Of a stretch of 64,000 nucleotides of DNA, positions 1 through 10,464 are shown piece after piece. Source of the DNA: Plantago ovata (Eukaryota; Streptophyta; Magnoliopsida; Lamiales; Plantaginaceae); contig CM051456.1 of assembly GCA_028274465.1 (NCBI GenBank), positions 5,581,545 to 5,645,544 on the forward strand, read 5' to 3'. The notes beneath the pieces were generated by a model. It had not been told where the DNA came from. It made no database searches and saw nothing but the letters and a program-made list of their open reading frames with translations. The position numbers were made by a program, and so were the translations under genes. Positions within the stretch are counted from its first letter, which is position 1. Each line of letters begins with the position of its first letter.

Positions 1-496
1 GGGATGAATTCTTCCAAAGTGTCTAAACTTGAGGCTGGTGCAGCGTTTCTTGAGGTACTCAACTATAGTACACCTTATATATGTTAATTCAATCTATAAT
101 CTTTAATTTATCTACTCGTTCCACCCATGATTGGTAAGCATGGTATATACCGTTGATTATCGTTAATTGCAAGATTCCTTTGATCAACTGGTTCTGCATG
201 CTGTCCTTGCTAGCATTCATATTATCTTCTGTGATATGCAGTCAAACACAAATCCGATATTACAACGAGCTACAAGTTTGAATCAGATGAGTACAACTTC
301 CAAAACTAATGCCTCTTCATATTTCGACAAGTTGAAATCAAGTGAAGAGAGGGAGAAATTAGCCAGGAATGTAATGGAGAAAATGTCAGTAGAAAAGTTG
401 TCTGATCTCTTGTCATTCTACCAAATGATGGAAAAAATATCTTCAGAATTGTTGGAAAGGAAACTCCATAGCATAGTTAATGAACCATCCCCTTGA
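1..496 (+). CDS. 3' end of GAT1_2.1-like glutamine amidotransferase (copy A, cut by window edge)
   Basis: Two terminal exons are visible, 1-54 and 242-496, joined in phase 0 by a GT-AG intron; the stop codon is TGA at 494-496. The encoded tail is hydrophilic, and its last part (EREKLARNVMEKMSVEKLSDLLSF region) looks helical. The same tail follows the amidotransferase domain in the two paralogous copies downstream (about 1.1-1.8 kb and 2.5-4.5 kb). The catalytic part lies before the window. Class I glutamine amidotransferase / gamma-glutamyl hydrolase-like (peptidase C26) proteins of this plant type are implicated in glutamine metabolism. Nothing visible in this copy is broken, so it may be the functional member of the tandem set. 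Family identity rests on the paralogue at 2.5-4.5 kb, which carries the diagnostic domain. Confidence 0.6.
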
Positions 497-589
497 TCTC
501 ATGTTGTCCTTGGATTCCATGTTTTTGTACCATGCATTGTGTGAAATGATAGTATTATACATAACCAAGAGATATGAATGATTGTGTTG

Positions 590-749
590 CAGGTTGGAAT
601 AGAAACTATGTTTGTTCATCTTTTAATAGTCTTATTACTTTTTTTTTCTGAAACAGCAAAAATTTATTAAATGAATAAAGTTAGTATGACATAAATGCAC
701 TGTATAAGCTTTGGCAGGTTGGAATAGAACTATGTTTGTTCATCTTTTA
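590..749 (-). repeat. LINE-tail-like insertion between a 35-bp direct duplication
   Basis: A 35-36 bp segment occurs at 590-625 and again at 715-749 with one base of length difference. Between the copies lies a poly-T run followed by 'GAAACAGCAAAAATTTATTA'. That motif is a degenerate form of the 'GAAACGGCAAAATAT' motif found after poly-T at about 21.13 kb and 34.37 kb. The layout suggests a short, old, minus-oriented non-LTR insertion, or a local duplication next to one. Confidence 0.4.
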
Positions 750-1094
750 TGAGTCGTATGACTTAGTATGACATACAGCTCAAAAAGAAAAAAAGAAAAA
801 CAAAAAGACGTAGTGTGACATAAATACCTTGTAGGCTTGTGAAGTACTATGTAAATCAAAGAATTGTGTTACCAGTTACCTCTCTACTCTGCATAAACAA
901 AATACAGCGCACTTTGTTCTCAATCGTGCATGGACCAGTATACTTTTAGAAGTCACTTATATCAGGAAAATCAACCTCATGAACATCCCTGAGAACATCC
1001 GATAAGCTCCGATATAAAGCTCCGTCCGATCTGGAGCTCTCTGCTCCATCCTATTGGACGGAGCAGAGCTCATATTTCTATATTGGTTTTATGG

Positions 1095-1800
1095 ACTAAA
1101 TGAAGAGGCCGTGGTTGCTTATCAGAAGAAGCTTAACTGCACAACAAGCTAGCGTTCCAAAATATCTAAAACTTGATGGGGAGATGTAGAGGAGAAGAAA
1201 AATGTACGAAGGCGGTCATGGGATGAACATATCTATAGTGTCTGTACTTGAGGCCGCGGAGCAGAGTTCCTTGAGGTATAGTAATTACTTTCAGTACTAA
1301 AACCTTAAAGAACCTCAGTTTGATTTGATTCTTGTTATATGTAAACTGAACTGGCATTCTAACAAAAACTGGAAGATTTAGCAAACATGTTAGGTAAAAT
1401 ACATAAAGAGTTCCTATGTTTTGAAGTAACATGGAATCGTTTACGTTCTCATTTTCCCCGAATCTAATCTTTAATCTGTAATCTAGCCTATTCTTCTAAT
1501 TATACAATCTTCTTAACCTTTCAAAATCCGTAATATTTTCCTGGCCCCTGTTTGCAGTCGAATACTAAAGCTCTCAGTCTGCAACAAACGACAGGTTGAA
1601 GCAGATGGGAGCCACTGTGTGGAATGCTTCATCTTACCGCGAGATAGGTTAAAATCTAACGAAGAACGGGAGAGATTGGCCCAGAATGTGATGGGGAAGA
1701 TGTCGGCCAAACATCAATCAGATCCCATGCCTTTCTACAAAATGATGGGTAATATTTGTGCACAAGTTTTGGAGAAAAAACTAACACAGCTTAGTTTAAT
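1095..1800 (+). pseudogene. GAT1_2.1-like 3' fragment (copy B), decayed
   Basis: About 1097-1147 matches the exon after the catalytic domain (EEAVVAYQKKLNC), but it meets an in-frame TAG soon after. The block around 1215-1275 matches the penultimate exon of copies A and C ('catgggatgaac...cttgag'). From 1558 the last exon can be followed (SNTK... then EERERLAQNVMGKMS...), but the two parts lie in different frames. Aligned to copy A, one base is missing near 1590 and two are extra near 1645. No 5' exons are present. It is a 5'-truncated, frameshifted duplicate. The open frame at 1619-1879 is the remnant of the last exon read in the shifted frame. Confidence 0.7.
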
Positions 1801-1879
1801 GAAGCCAAGTTTTGTTGTATCATGTTTTTCCTGTTTTTGTAATTTATGTTTCCTTTTTCATGTTTGTATGCCCTGGTGA

Positions 1880-2237
1880 GGGCCATCACAAGAAAAACGT
1901 AGCTAGAATGGTGATGTATGATGGTTATTTGTCTCTTAATTTTAAGTCCTTTTCCGCATAGTACGTCCTATGACCACTTTGTACTAAGTTTTGTCAAGAA
2001 CTTGCAGCTTTCCAAGCAATTCAATGAACTTTCTTACTTCTAGTGCTGTTTTGGCACCGAAAGGACATCTTTGCACGTGTTAGTTGAGATCATTTGAAAA
2101 GTTCAAACGTATACGTATATGTAGATAATGTGATCAGAGGTCCAAACGTATACGTAGATAATTTGAGAGGTCTAACACGTAAATAGCAATGTATGAAATT
2201 GCAATCCATTACATTGCCTGTGGATATTTGGGAGTCC
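1880..2237. other. Non-coding spacer
   Basis: No gene is supported. A local near-duplication of 'CAAACGTATACGTAGATAAT' lies at about 2105-2165. Confidence 0.5.
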
Positions 2238-2400
2238 TAAGTTGGTATGGTTCTAAAGGTGCTGGAGTAGCAATGGAAACTCGGGGCTTCGAACTCCGAC
2301 GGAGCCATAAGATTGGTATAAGTGTATTTGGAGTTATAAGTTGATAGATAAATAACTTAGGAATAGGAGTAGGGTAGTGTTGGATTTGCCAGTTTAAAAA
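2238..2400 (+). repeat. Dispersed repeat, copy 1 (inverted partner at 15.5 kb)
   Basis: This stretch shares ordered blocks with the reverse complement of about 15503-15645. Shared blocks include 'GGTGCTGGAGTAG', 'GACGGAG', 'TATTTGGAGTTATAAG' and 'AATAGGAGTAGGGTA'. The family is not identified, and no TSD is obvious. Confidence 0.5.
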
Positions 2401-2510
2401 TATTCCAAACTACTACATATTACCCAAAATATGCCGCTTATAAATATAATCTCAACTCTCAATTGGTACTAGTATTTGTGATCACTTGTAGTATCTTTGT
2501 AATCAAGAAC

Positions 2511-4530
2511 ATGACTACCGAGGTTTCGACGGTGTTACCTCGTGTTCTTATTGTGTCGAGAAGAACCGTTCGCAAGAACAAGTTTGTTGATTTTCTTGGT
2601 ACGTTCTTCATCATCTCATGGACATAAAATGAAACATTTCTATCGTTTATAACATATAGTTGAAATTTTCTGCCACATTTTAATAATGCATGGTTTCATC
2701 TTTATATCCTGTGTTGTGCTTTCATAAGTTTGGTTTCATTTGAATTACCAGGGGAATATCATTCTTGTGATGGATCCCCAAACAGATAGATGTAGAAAGA
2801 GAGAAGATATTGCAGAAAAACAATAAATCTCTAGCACGATCACGTACTAGACAAGTAAATTACTAACGAACCTACGTAGTAATAACTAACGAATTACTAA
2901 CCTCGAAGAATCTCAACGGAGAGTTGTGCAAACAAACACCAGAGCTTTCGACTCAATCAATATTCAACTATGAAAAAGAATGAAATAATACAATGCTTAA
3001 ATATTAAATAGTAAAGATACGACTTGTTGGTCAAGTTCTGCTCATACCCAGTAAGGCAGAATCAAGTAAGATTTAGGTAATCTAATCAATCCTAGAATCT
3101 AGAATCTTTGTCCAAACATTTTCTTAACTAACAAGTTGACTGGCTCTAACTAGGTAACTAAATAATAGAAGGAAAACAATTAACTAGCCGACCCTTTCCC
3201 AAGCCAGCGCCGTCCCTTGCCTTGCGGCCCGAGTCACGCATCCGACCCCTCTTCGGCCCAAACACTAGCCCTACTTCCCGAGGTTCCATCATCTTGATCT
3301 CATAGTAAATTACGGTGCCGTCCCGGTTATCGTTCCACGAGTAGCCTGAGTGGATATGTTGCTCGACACCTTCGAGCCAATCTCTCTGCGAGGGAGAAGA
3401 CATTGATCCATCCCACTATGAAGACAATACAGGAATCTCGACACTGTCCTGTGAAGAATTGGAGCCGGTTGCATTCAAGTGACACTGCCATAGACAGAGA
3501 GAAGGACAGTATCGAATTCAGGCTGGCTAAACTCTGCCAGAGCGAAACATACCGTATTTAGGAATCTGCAGGGGATCACAGCTCCTGAACGTCGCTTGTG
3601 GTGGTACCCTTTACCAAGATATTGAGAAAGAGTTGACAAAAAATATGCCTGAAAAATCAGAGAATAGTTCATATGGATTACGATAACTACGATGGTCATA
3701 GGCATCTCATTCGTATAGTAGAGAACACTCCTTTACGGTATAAAGGCTCCTTGGATGGTGAGAAAATGGAACTATTGGTGAATAGTTATCATCACCAAGG
3801 TGTCAAGAAACTGGCTCAGAGATTTGTGCCTATGGCGTTCGCTCCTGATGGTTTGGTTGAAGGATTCTATGATCCGGATGCTTTTAATCCAGAGGAGGGT
3901 AAGTTCATAATGGGGCTTCAGTTGCATCCGGAGATGATGAGGCATCCTGAATCCAATGAGTTCGATTACCCTGGTTGCCCTTTTGCTTATAAGGTGCATA
4001 TTCTTTACTTCTTGCCTATCAGTTTGAAATTTTTTTTAAGTGCTACTGTGAATGTTTAGTGTTCTGTTTCTGTGATTGTTGCAGGAGTTCGCAAAGGCTG
4101 TCATTGCATATCAGAAGAAGATAAACTGCATAAAGAGTACACCGAAGCCTCTAAAACTTGAGGTTGAGATGGAGAAGAAGATAAAAAAACTTAAGCTAGA
4201 AATATTTAATTATGAAATAGATCATGGGATGAACTCTTCCTAAATAAGTGTCTGAACTTGAGACTAGTGCAGAGTTTCTTGAGGTACTCAAGTACCTTAC
4301 TTCTTAAGTATGTAAAATCGTTTCTACTCGTTCCGCCCATGATTGGTAAGCATGGTATATATGTTAATCATCATTCATCAGTGAATGCAAGACAAGATTC
4401 CTTTGATCAACTGGTTCTGCTAACCTAGCTAGCATTCATATTGTCATCTGTCATTTGCAGTACTCAAACACAAGTCCGAGATTACAATGAGCTACAAGTT
4501 TGAATCAGATGGGTACAACAACTGCCAGAA
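2511..4530 (+). pseudogene. GAT1_2.1-like glutamine amidotransferase pseudogene (copy C)
   Basis: Exon 1 (2511-2598) encodes a start with LPRVLIVSRRTVRKNKFVDF; its donor is GTACG. Exon 2 starts at 2752 and is interrupted at 2762 by an insertion, then resumes at 3293 with LDLIVNYGAVPVIVPRV. The nucleophile motif LGICRGSQ (Cys codon 3567-3569) and the His-Glu motif LQLHPEM (near 3915) of the class I amidotransferase triad are both readable. However, the frame changes several times: an in-frame TGA near 3346, shifts near 3388, 3470, 3530 and 3660, and a stop early in the last exon (about 4480). That last exon then loses homology. The exon at 3673-3993 is intact, and its donor and the next exon at 4085 match copy B. 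It is a nearly full-length gene that has decayed in place, the third member of the tandem set. Confidence 0.85.
2763..3287. mobile_element. 525-bp insertion in exon 2 of the pseudogene, 5-bp TSD ATCAT
   Basis: The pentamer ATCAT stands at 2758-2762 and again at 3288-3292. Removing 2763-3292 joins GEYH to LDLIV in frame, as the family expects. The insert has no long ORF on the coding strand and no clear TG...CA ends, so the element class is open; the 5-bp duplication would suit a small LTR derivative. The 81-codon minus-strand frame at 3158-3403 crosses the junction and is not a gene. Confidence 0.65.
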
Positions 4531-5696
4531 TCCTAATCATATACACATTTCCCGGTTGTTACAAAAAATATTGGACCTCTGGCTCTGGCTATAGATGATG
4601 AAAACTTAGATACCCAAAACAGATAAGGCATGTCATGGCCTTATAATTTGCAATTAAATTTCCAGAGTTGACTTGATTTCCATTTTCTACGCCTGGGCCT
4701 GGGTTACCAATTTGTCAGCATATTAAGAAGAATTTCTTGGTAATTTAATCTATCACGCAATATACTTGCAACAATAAATTATTAAGCCTAGTTCAAACTC
4801 CAAATTAGTCCAGATTCCCCAAGGTGTGGTCTCCAGTACAACATGAAATCATGTCTATGTATGGTCTTGATAATTTGGTATATATGGTTGGAATGTCACA
4901 GTTGTTATCTATAAGCTGCCAAACATTTCCCCTCTAGCTAGTGATGTATATATTTCATCATTCTGATCCAACTGCACATTTTAAAATAAACACTAGACCC
5001 AAAAACTATGCCCGAAATTAAATTACGAAGAGTTAAAGAAAAAACAAATTAAACTTTTTCGTACATACTCACGGTTCATGGTGGGTCCCCCTATGTGACC
5101 CTAGCTACCGTGGGGAGGCCTTCCCATACCACCGAATATATGCAACGTTTAGCAAATTGTATCGAATCGTTATTCACTTTTAGTTGTTTGGTGACTTCTT
5201 TTTCAGCTCTAGTCCATTTTTACTGTTGGAACAATTAGCTAGGAAACAATCTTTCTTTTTCTTGTTTCCCTTTTCTCTTCAGAAAGTCCTAGTAACAAGT
5301 CAGATATATGCTTAGCTTTCCATTTTACTTAGTCCACAGGTATGCTGTATGATGAATGGTTTGTTTAAAATAGCTGTCCAAATCTTTGGTTTTCCATCAC
5401 TTTCATTGAACTATTAGTCACCAACTTCAATCCTTTCCTAACTTAAACAAATTATGTAGATAAAAAAAATCTATGTCACAATGATCATCAAATGAATCAA
5501 GACTCTTCTTGGTTAAACACTTAAAGGAAAAGTAGGGCTCTTTTAGTATTTTTATTTCTTTTCTTTTTTAAAACAAGTCCTAGTTAGCTTGTTCAACTCT
5601 GCCCTCACCAAACTCTATACCTAAATAAAATCATTCACTCATTTTGAGTTTCTCACCAACTATCATACTTCACACTTCTCAACTTCTCATCATCAC
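4531..5696. other. Intergenic region upstream of the LRK10L ectodomain exon
   Basis: AT-rich, with no supported coding sequence. The last 200 bases are rich in C and T, as expected of a plant promoter and 5' leader. No convincing TATA box was chosen. Confidence 0.4.
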
Positions 5697-6521
5697 ATGA
5701 ATCCTAAGCTCTCTTCATGTCTTTGCATCTTCAATCTCATCTACATCTTAAAGTCCTTGATCCTGATCGAAGCCGCGAATGGACCAATCCGTCCCCAGGA
5801 TTTCTATGATTCGTGCAACGTAACTTACTCCTGTGGCAGCGGACTGATCACCGGTATAGGCTACCCATTTCGTGGCTCTACGGATCCTGCTTTCTGCGGT
5901 CACCCTGGTTTCGTTCTGGAATGTAATACGCAAAACAACTACACCTTCATCCAAGTTATAAACGCTAGGTTCCTGGTCCTGGCAATCGACCAAACTTCCC
6001 AAACAATGGCACTTGTGAGAGATGACATGATACTCGGGAGTTGTCCACACGAAATGGCTAACACCACTCTAGATTTCTCCATTTTCAATTATGCAAGTAG
6101 CTGCACCAACTACACGTTCTTGTACGGGTGTCGAGATTCAGATGATCTCTCAGCAACAAGTACTTGTCCGAATGATGGGAGCGTGCATGTGGTGCAGGGA
6201 AATCAGGGACCTCATGAAGACTGCGATTATAGTGTCATAGTTCCGGTTTCTTTAAGTGGAGCTGAGGCAAGAATTGATCAAGTTCTTTGGTCAGGTTTCG
6301 AGGTCACGTGGACTATGGATAGCGGTCCTTGCAGAGATTGTAGAGATTCGAATGGACGATGCGGATATGATTACGGAAAAAATCAGACAACTTGCTTGTG
6401 TCCTAATTCTCCACCGGTTTCTAATTACTCCTGCCCTGTGGATGATCAGAACCTCTCACGGCCAGACACAGTACCATCACCGGGTATGTATAGTAGTAGT
6501 AATTTCTTGCTTCCTTTTTAA
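5697..6521 (+). CDS. LRK10L-type receptor ectodomain exon without its own kinase
   Basis: The exon encodes a signal peptide (about residues 1-26) and a cysteine-rich extracellular domain. That domain contains a GUB_WAK_bind part (YSCGSGLITGIGYPF, CGHPGF) and a WAK_assoc part ending CLCPNSPPVSNYSC. Many N-glycosylation sequons (NVT, NYT, NTT) suit an apoplastic domain. Coding most likely ends at 6483, at a donor GTATGT in phase 1, the same place and phase as exon 1 of the complete gene at 10465. If unspliced, the frame stops at 6521 (274 aa). No transmembrane or kinase exon follows on this strand before the next gene starts at 10465. The matching mini-exon, membrane exon and kinase exon sit on the minus strand at 20308-18722. 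It may be half of a gene cut by an inversion, a partial duplicate, or a secreted receptor-like protein. Confidence 0.8.
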   Translation: MNPKLSSCLCIFNLIYILKSLILIEAANGPIRPQDFYDSCNVTYSCGSGLITGIGYPFRGSTDPAFCGHPGFVLECNTQNNYTFIQVINARFLVLAIDQTSQTMALVRDDMILGSCPHEMANTTLDFSIFNYASSCTNYTFLYGCRDSDDLSATSTCPNDGSVHVVQGNQGPHEDCDYSVIVPVSLSGAEARIDQVLWSGFEVTWTMDSGPCRDCRDSNGRCGYDYGKNQTTCLCPNSPPVSNYSCPVDDQNLSRPDTVPSPGMYSSSNFLLPF

Positions 6522-8570
6522 ATGAAATAAATAAAGATATAGAGAATCGAATGTCAATGCCTGATGCCTCGTTCCTAACGTTAACACTTAACATGCGTTG
6601 CAAGAGGAGATGTGTTGATTATTACAAATCATATATAGAAAACATACCTACTAAAAATTCCAAACGATGTGAACATGCGGTATATATACGATAAGACACT
6701 CGTGGTCCTGTATTCTATATAATGTAGTCGAGAGTAGGTAGGCAGAGAGATCAAACATCACTTGCAGTTCATAGATATGTATGTGTCTTGTTGGTACACT
6801 AGACTTAGTCTAACATCTCATAAACCATACAGGACATAGCATCCGGAAGTTAAAAGATTAGTTAAAACAAGTTAGGTAAGTACTGTAATAAGTACAGATG
6901 CAGGAGATTTGCCTGAATATATTTCATGTCTTGATCATCTCTCTCTTAGTCGGTTCTGAAATTACCCATGTTCCATGGAAATTAAAAGCTTAGTGTGGTT
7001 CTTCTTCTAATGATTGTACGTGATTCATGGATAAGTTTTAAAATCTTAAATTTCAAGTCTAAGATGACTGAATATTATATTTGGACTAGAATACAGGAAT
7101 TCTGAAAAAAGATCGATCGTGGTATATAATAGACGTGATAGATGATGGATGCTTTAGTAAGAAGTTGAAGTGGGTTAGGTTAGGTAATCCAAACTTGCAC
7201 AGGCGTGATAGGCACAACACAATTCTTTGACTATGTTGCCACTAATTTACAAACCCATTGACCAAATAAATAACTAAACGATAGTTGACTAATGAATTTC
7301 CATCAATAATACGCCTACAACAAAACGAATTTTATCAGTAGAACACACTTTAGTACTCCTTCAAATTATAAAAAAAAGAAGAAAAAAAAAGAAACTCATA
7401 GTAGTACTCTTTAATCTTTATATACCGGCAATTAGCCGGAAAGTGAAAAAGTAGTGCAATATCAACCCTATAAAGTTCACTGGGCACAATTATAAATAAC
7501 ATGGCATTGACCAGCATCCTGTAGTACCCCTTGGATTAAGTAGTTAGGTGTGCGATTTTCTGAGCCGTGCAAACATAACCATTCATTTGTCAAAATTACT
7601 TAATTGCCCTTCGTACAAAAGGGTTTATCCGTCGTCCCCCTATCAAGGTGAAGAAATTGATTTATTTTTTCTTTAATACTAGGGGAGGCCATGTGTGCGC
7701 CTCACCCTCGCTGTAGCATATGGGATCCACATGCATAGTGAGGGGGTGCTCCCATCTAATAGACCAATAAATTGAAATGAAGGTTAAGTTTTAATAGCTT
7801 ATAGGAAATTGAGTTCTAGCTAACTAGATGGATCTTCTAACTTCTAGAGTAAATCGACCTTTAGGTATTGAAAGTCTGATCAAACCCAACCAAAATTGAG
7901 ATTGATGGCATGCAATATCAATCATCACTCATTAACTATTCTATCTTTAACGAAATTATTCAATTTTGCAATTTTTACGATTCATTAGTCGATATTCCTC
8001 ATCATTCTCTCAATCAACATTACGAAAAATACAAACATCAATGCTAACACAAGTATCATTGTCAATATATACTTTATTCAACACCATTACTAAAAATTAC
8101 CAAGCAACATCACTAACACAAACATCTTAATACACTCTCAAGCATCATTATAAAAACACACCAAGCACCATATTCTAAGTGAAATTCTCGTAATCAAAAT
8201 TTTCTTGAACATGAAGAAAACCAATACCTATTCTATTCAAGTGTTGCCATAATATTCTTATCTATACTAATAAAGTATTGATTTTCCTATTTTCCTGTAG
8301 AGATCCGATGGAACTCCAAGTCGGAGCTCTATATCTCCGATTTTGTAAACTTGAAAACATTTGAGATAAATTGTGTAATAAATGAAAAATAATCTTGTTT
8401 TGCCAAAATCAAATGTTTGTCAGGGGCAAAACAATAGTACTTTTCAGACATTAATTCGCGAAAAGTCAAATTTTTGTGGGTTTAGATGTAATTATATCAA
8501 TCTAATCTAACAAGTGAGGAAATGTAATACTTGAACTAATACTAATCCACAAATTATATCAATCTAATCT
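6522..8570. other. Non-coding region after the ectodomain exon
   Basis: No coding sequence. It would hold the left breakpoint if the receptor gene was split by inversion. At 8261 'TCTATACTAATAAAG' after an A resembles a Helitron 5' end, but no matching 3' end was found. A tandem duplication of about 62 bp begins near 8494. Confidence 0.4.
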
Positions 8571-9168
8571 GGGTTTTTCTACGGTCAGGTAGGCTTTCGC
8601 CCTGCCTGACAACAGTCACCCAATTAAAATGTGACACCTCATTCTCCTTCGCCAATAAGGCGAAACAATTTTTTCAATTTATTTTTATACATTAAATATG
8701 AACTAACTTAAATAACCTTGAATTAAAATAATAATTACAAATATAAAAATATTTTTAAAAAATAAAATAAATTAAAAAATATTTTTATTCTTTTATATTA
8801 TTTTACAGGCCCGGTTTTTTAACGGGCCGGGTCAGCGGGCCGAACCCGTTGACATATTTTCGAATTTATTAATAAATAATTTAATATAATAAACAAATTC
8901 GTAAAAAAAAATCGAAATTATAAAAAATATTTATTAAAATTATTTTCATTTTTTGGAGGGTAAGAATGACATTTTATAAAATATTAATATTTTATTATAA
9001 TTTATTAATTGAAATATTAATAAGGCGACAAGGCGGAGGACAAGGCGAAAGGCGATCGCCAAAATTATTTTGGCGAATCGTTGTGAACCATTAGATCAAA
9101 AATTTAATGGCCAAGATCAGTTTGTCTGATGTCAGGCAGGGCTTCCCTGCCTGACCCTAGAAGAGTCC
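8571..9168. mobile_element. Non-autonomous MULE-like TIR element, 9-bp TSD
   Basis: Imperfect terminal inverted repeats of about 40 bp lie at 8571-8610 and 9131-9168 (both with GTCAGGCAGGGC / GCCCTGCCTGAC). They are flanked by the perfect 9-bp duplication ATCTAATCT at 8562-8570 and 9169-9177. A 9-bp TSD with long TIRs is typical of Mutator-like elements. The interior is AT-rich and has no transposase frame. GGCGAAAGGCGATCGCC motifs form a second inner inverted repeat near each end. Confidence 0.8.
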
Positions 9169-9177
9169 ATCTAATCT

Positions 9178-10464
9178 AGTGAGGGAAATGTAATACTTGA
9201 ACTAATACTAATCCACGTACAGTAACATGAGTCTAAATGTAATTAAGAACCCCCAATAACTAATTATCGACCATTTGGTCGGTCACAATAACTCCTGAAG
9301 TGAAGTGCTCTTTCAGTGATTTTCGGAGCCCCACATCCTCGTATATGTCATCACTTGGGAATAATACTGCAAATTGGTACTAGTACTACTTCATCAACAT
9401 ATGCAAGCCATTCTGATTTACACACCTGCCTTACTAATGGATTGTCAATGGAGTGACTAATGGTAGTGTGGTGGACCTAGTGGTCATTAATCAGCTAGAC
9501 AATTTCGTTGAAACGTCGCCGTTACAACCACAACCCACCGGCATTTAAACCTGGACATTAATTAAAGTTTTACTCCTAAATCATAGTGCTACTACTAATT
9601 TTTCACCTTATTACATTATTAAAATTTTAAACAATGCCTTACTTTCCATTAAAATAAACATTGTACATTTAAGATATTCAGTCAATCCTAAACCCAATTA
9701 CAGGAACTAATTCCAGCATTTATGTAATTACCAGAGCACCAACCATTAATCATTTCCTATATTATATGTTTCACAAAATACCCCAAAATGGCAAAAAAAA
9801 AATCAGAAGATTTTAAGAACAATTTTAACATTTTCCCAAACAACCATAAAAAAAAAACACTTCATCAAATATTCATAAAACTCATTAAATGAATTAAAAC
9901 CGTGCCTGTACCAAATCTTTTTCCTCATTAGTCAACCAAAACTGGCCATACCAAACAAGAAAATCTATAAAAGCCACCTTTCAAATTCAAAGCCGCTTTA
10001 TAGTTGACGATGAATTACACTCACACCCCCAGGAGTTTCTCTAATTACAATAGACACCCTCAAGTATAAACTAATACAATGAAACCCAAATATGTGTCGA
10101 CTCTTCTTAATTCCAAACTTTTGGAAAAATCCAACATCTACAAAACATAAAACCATTCAGTTCAAAATGAATTACGATTTACATAAACTTGAGAGAAAAC
10201 AGAAAGATTAGGGATAAAACAATTAAACCCAACTTTAATTGAATTTTGTTGACATTTGGACCTTGTTGTAATTCTTCTTACACCGGGGCTCCTAATCGAG
10301 AAGCCAGCATCTAGTTGGGTGTGTTTGTAATTATTATTAAATTAACTATTCCTTTGATGATTGATCCATTCCCTCCCATCCATATCCCATTAAATTAAAC
10401 TTTCCACCTTCCCTCCCAGTCCCAGAGCTAGAAAGCACCATCATTCCCCTGTTCCCACATCACC
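9178..10464. other. Promoter-side intergenic region of the complete LRK10L gene
   Basis: AT-rich with no coding sequence. The final 100 bases before the start codon at 10465 are C-rich (repeated CCCTCCC and CCCAG), as expected of a leader. Confidence 0.4.

Noticed and set aside
3158-3403. Minus-strand 81-codon frame
   Set aside because: It spans the end of the 525-bp insertion and the antisense of amidotransferase exon 2.
8261-8275. Helitron 5' end
   Set aside because: The start motif fits, but no hairpin plus CTAG end could be paired with it, so no element is called.
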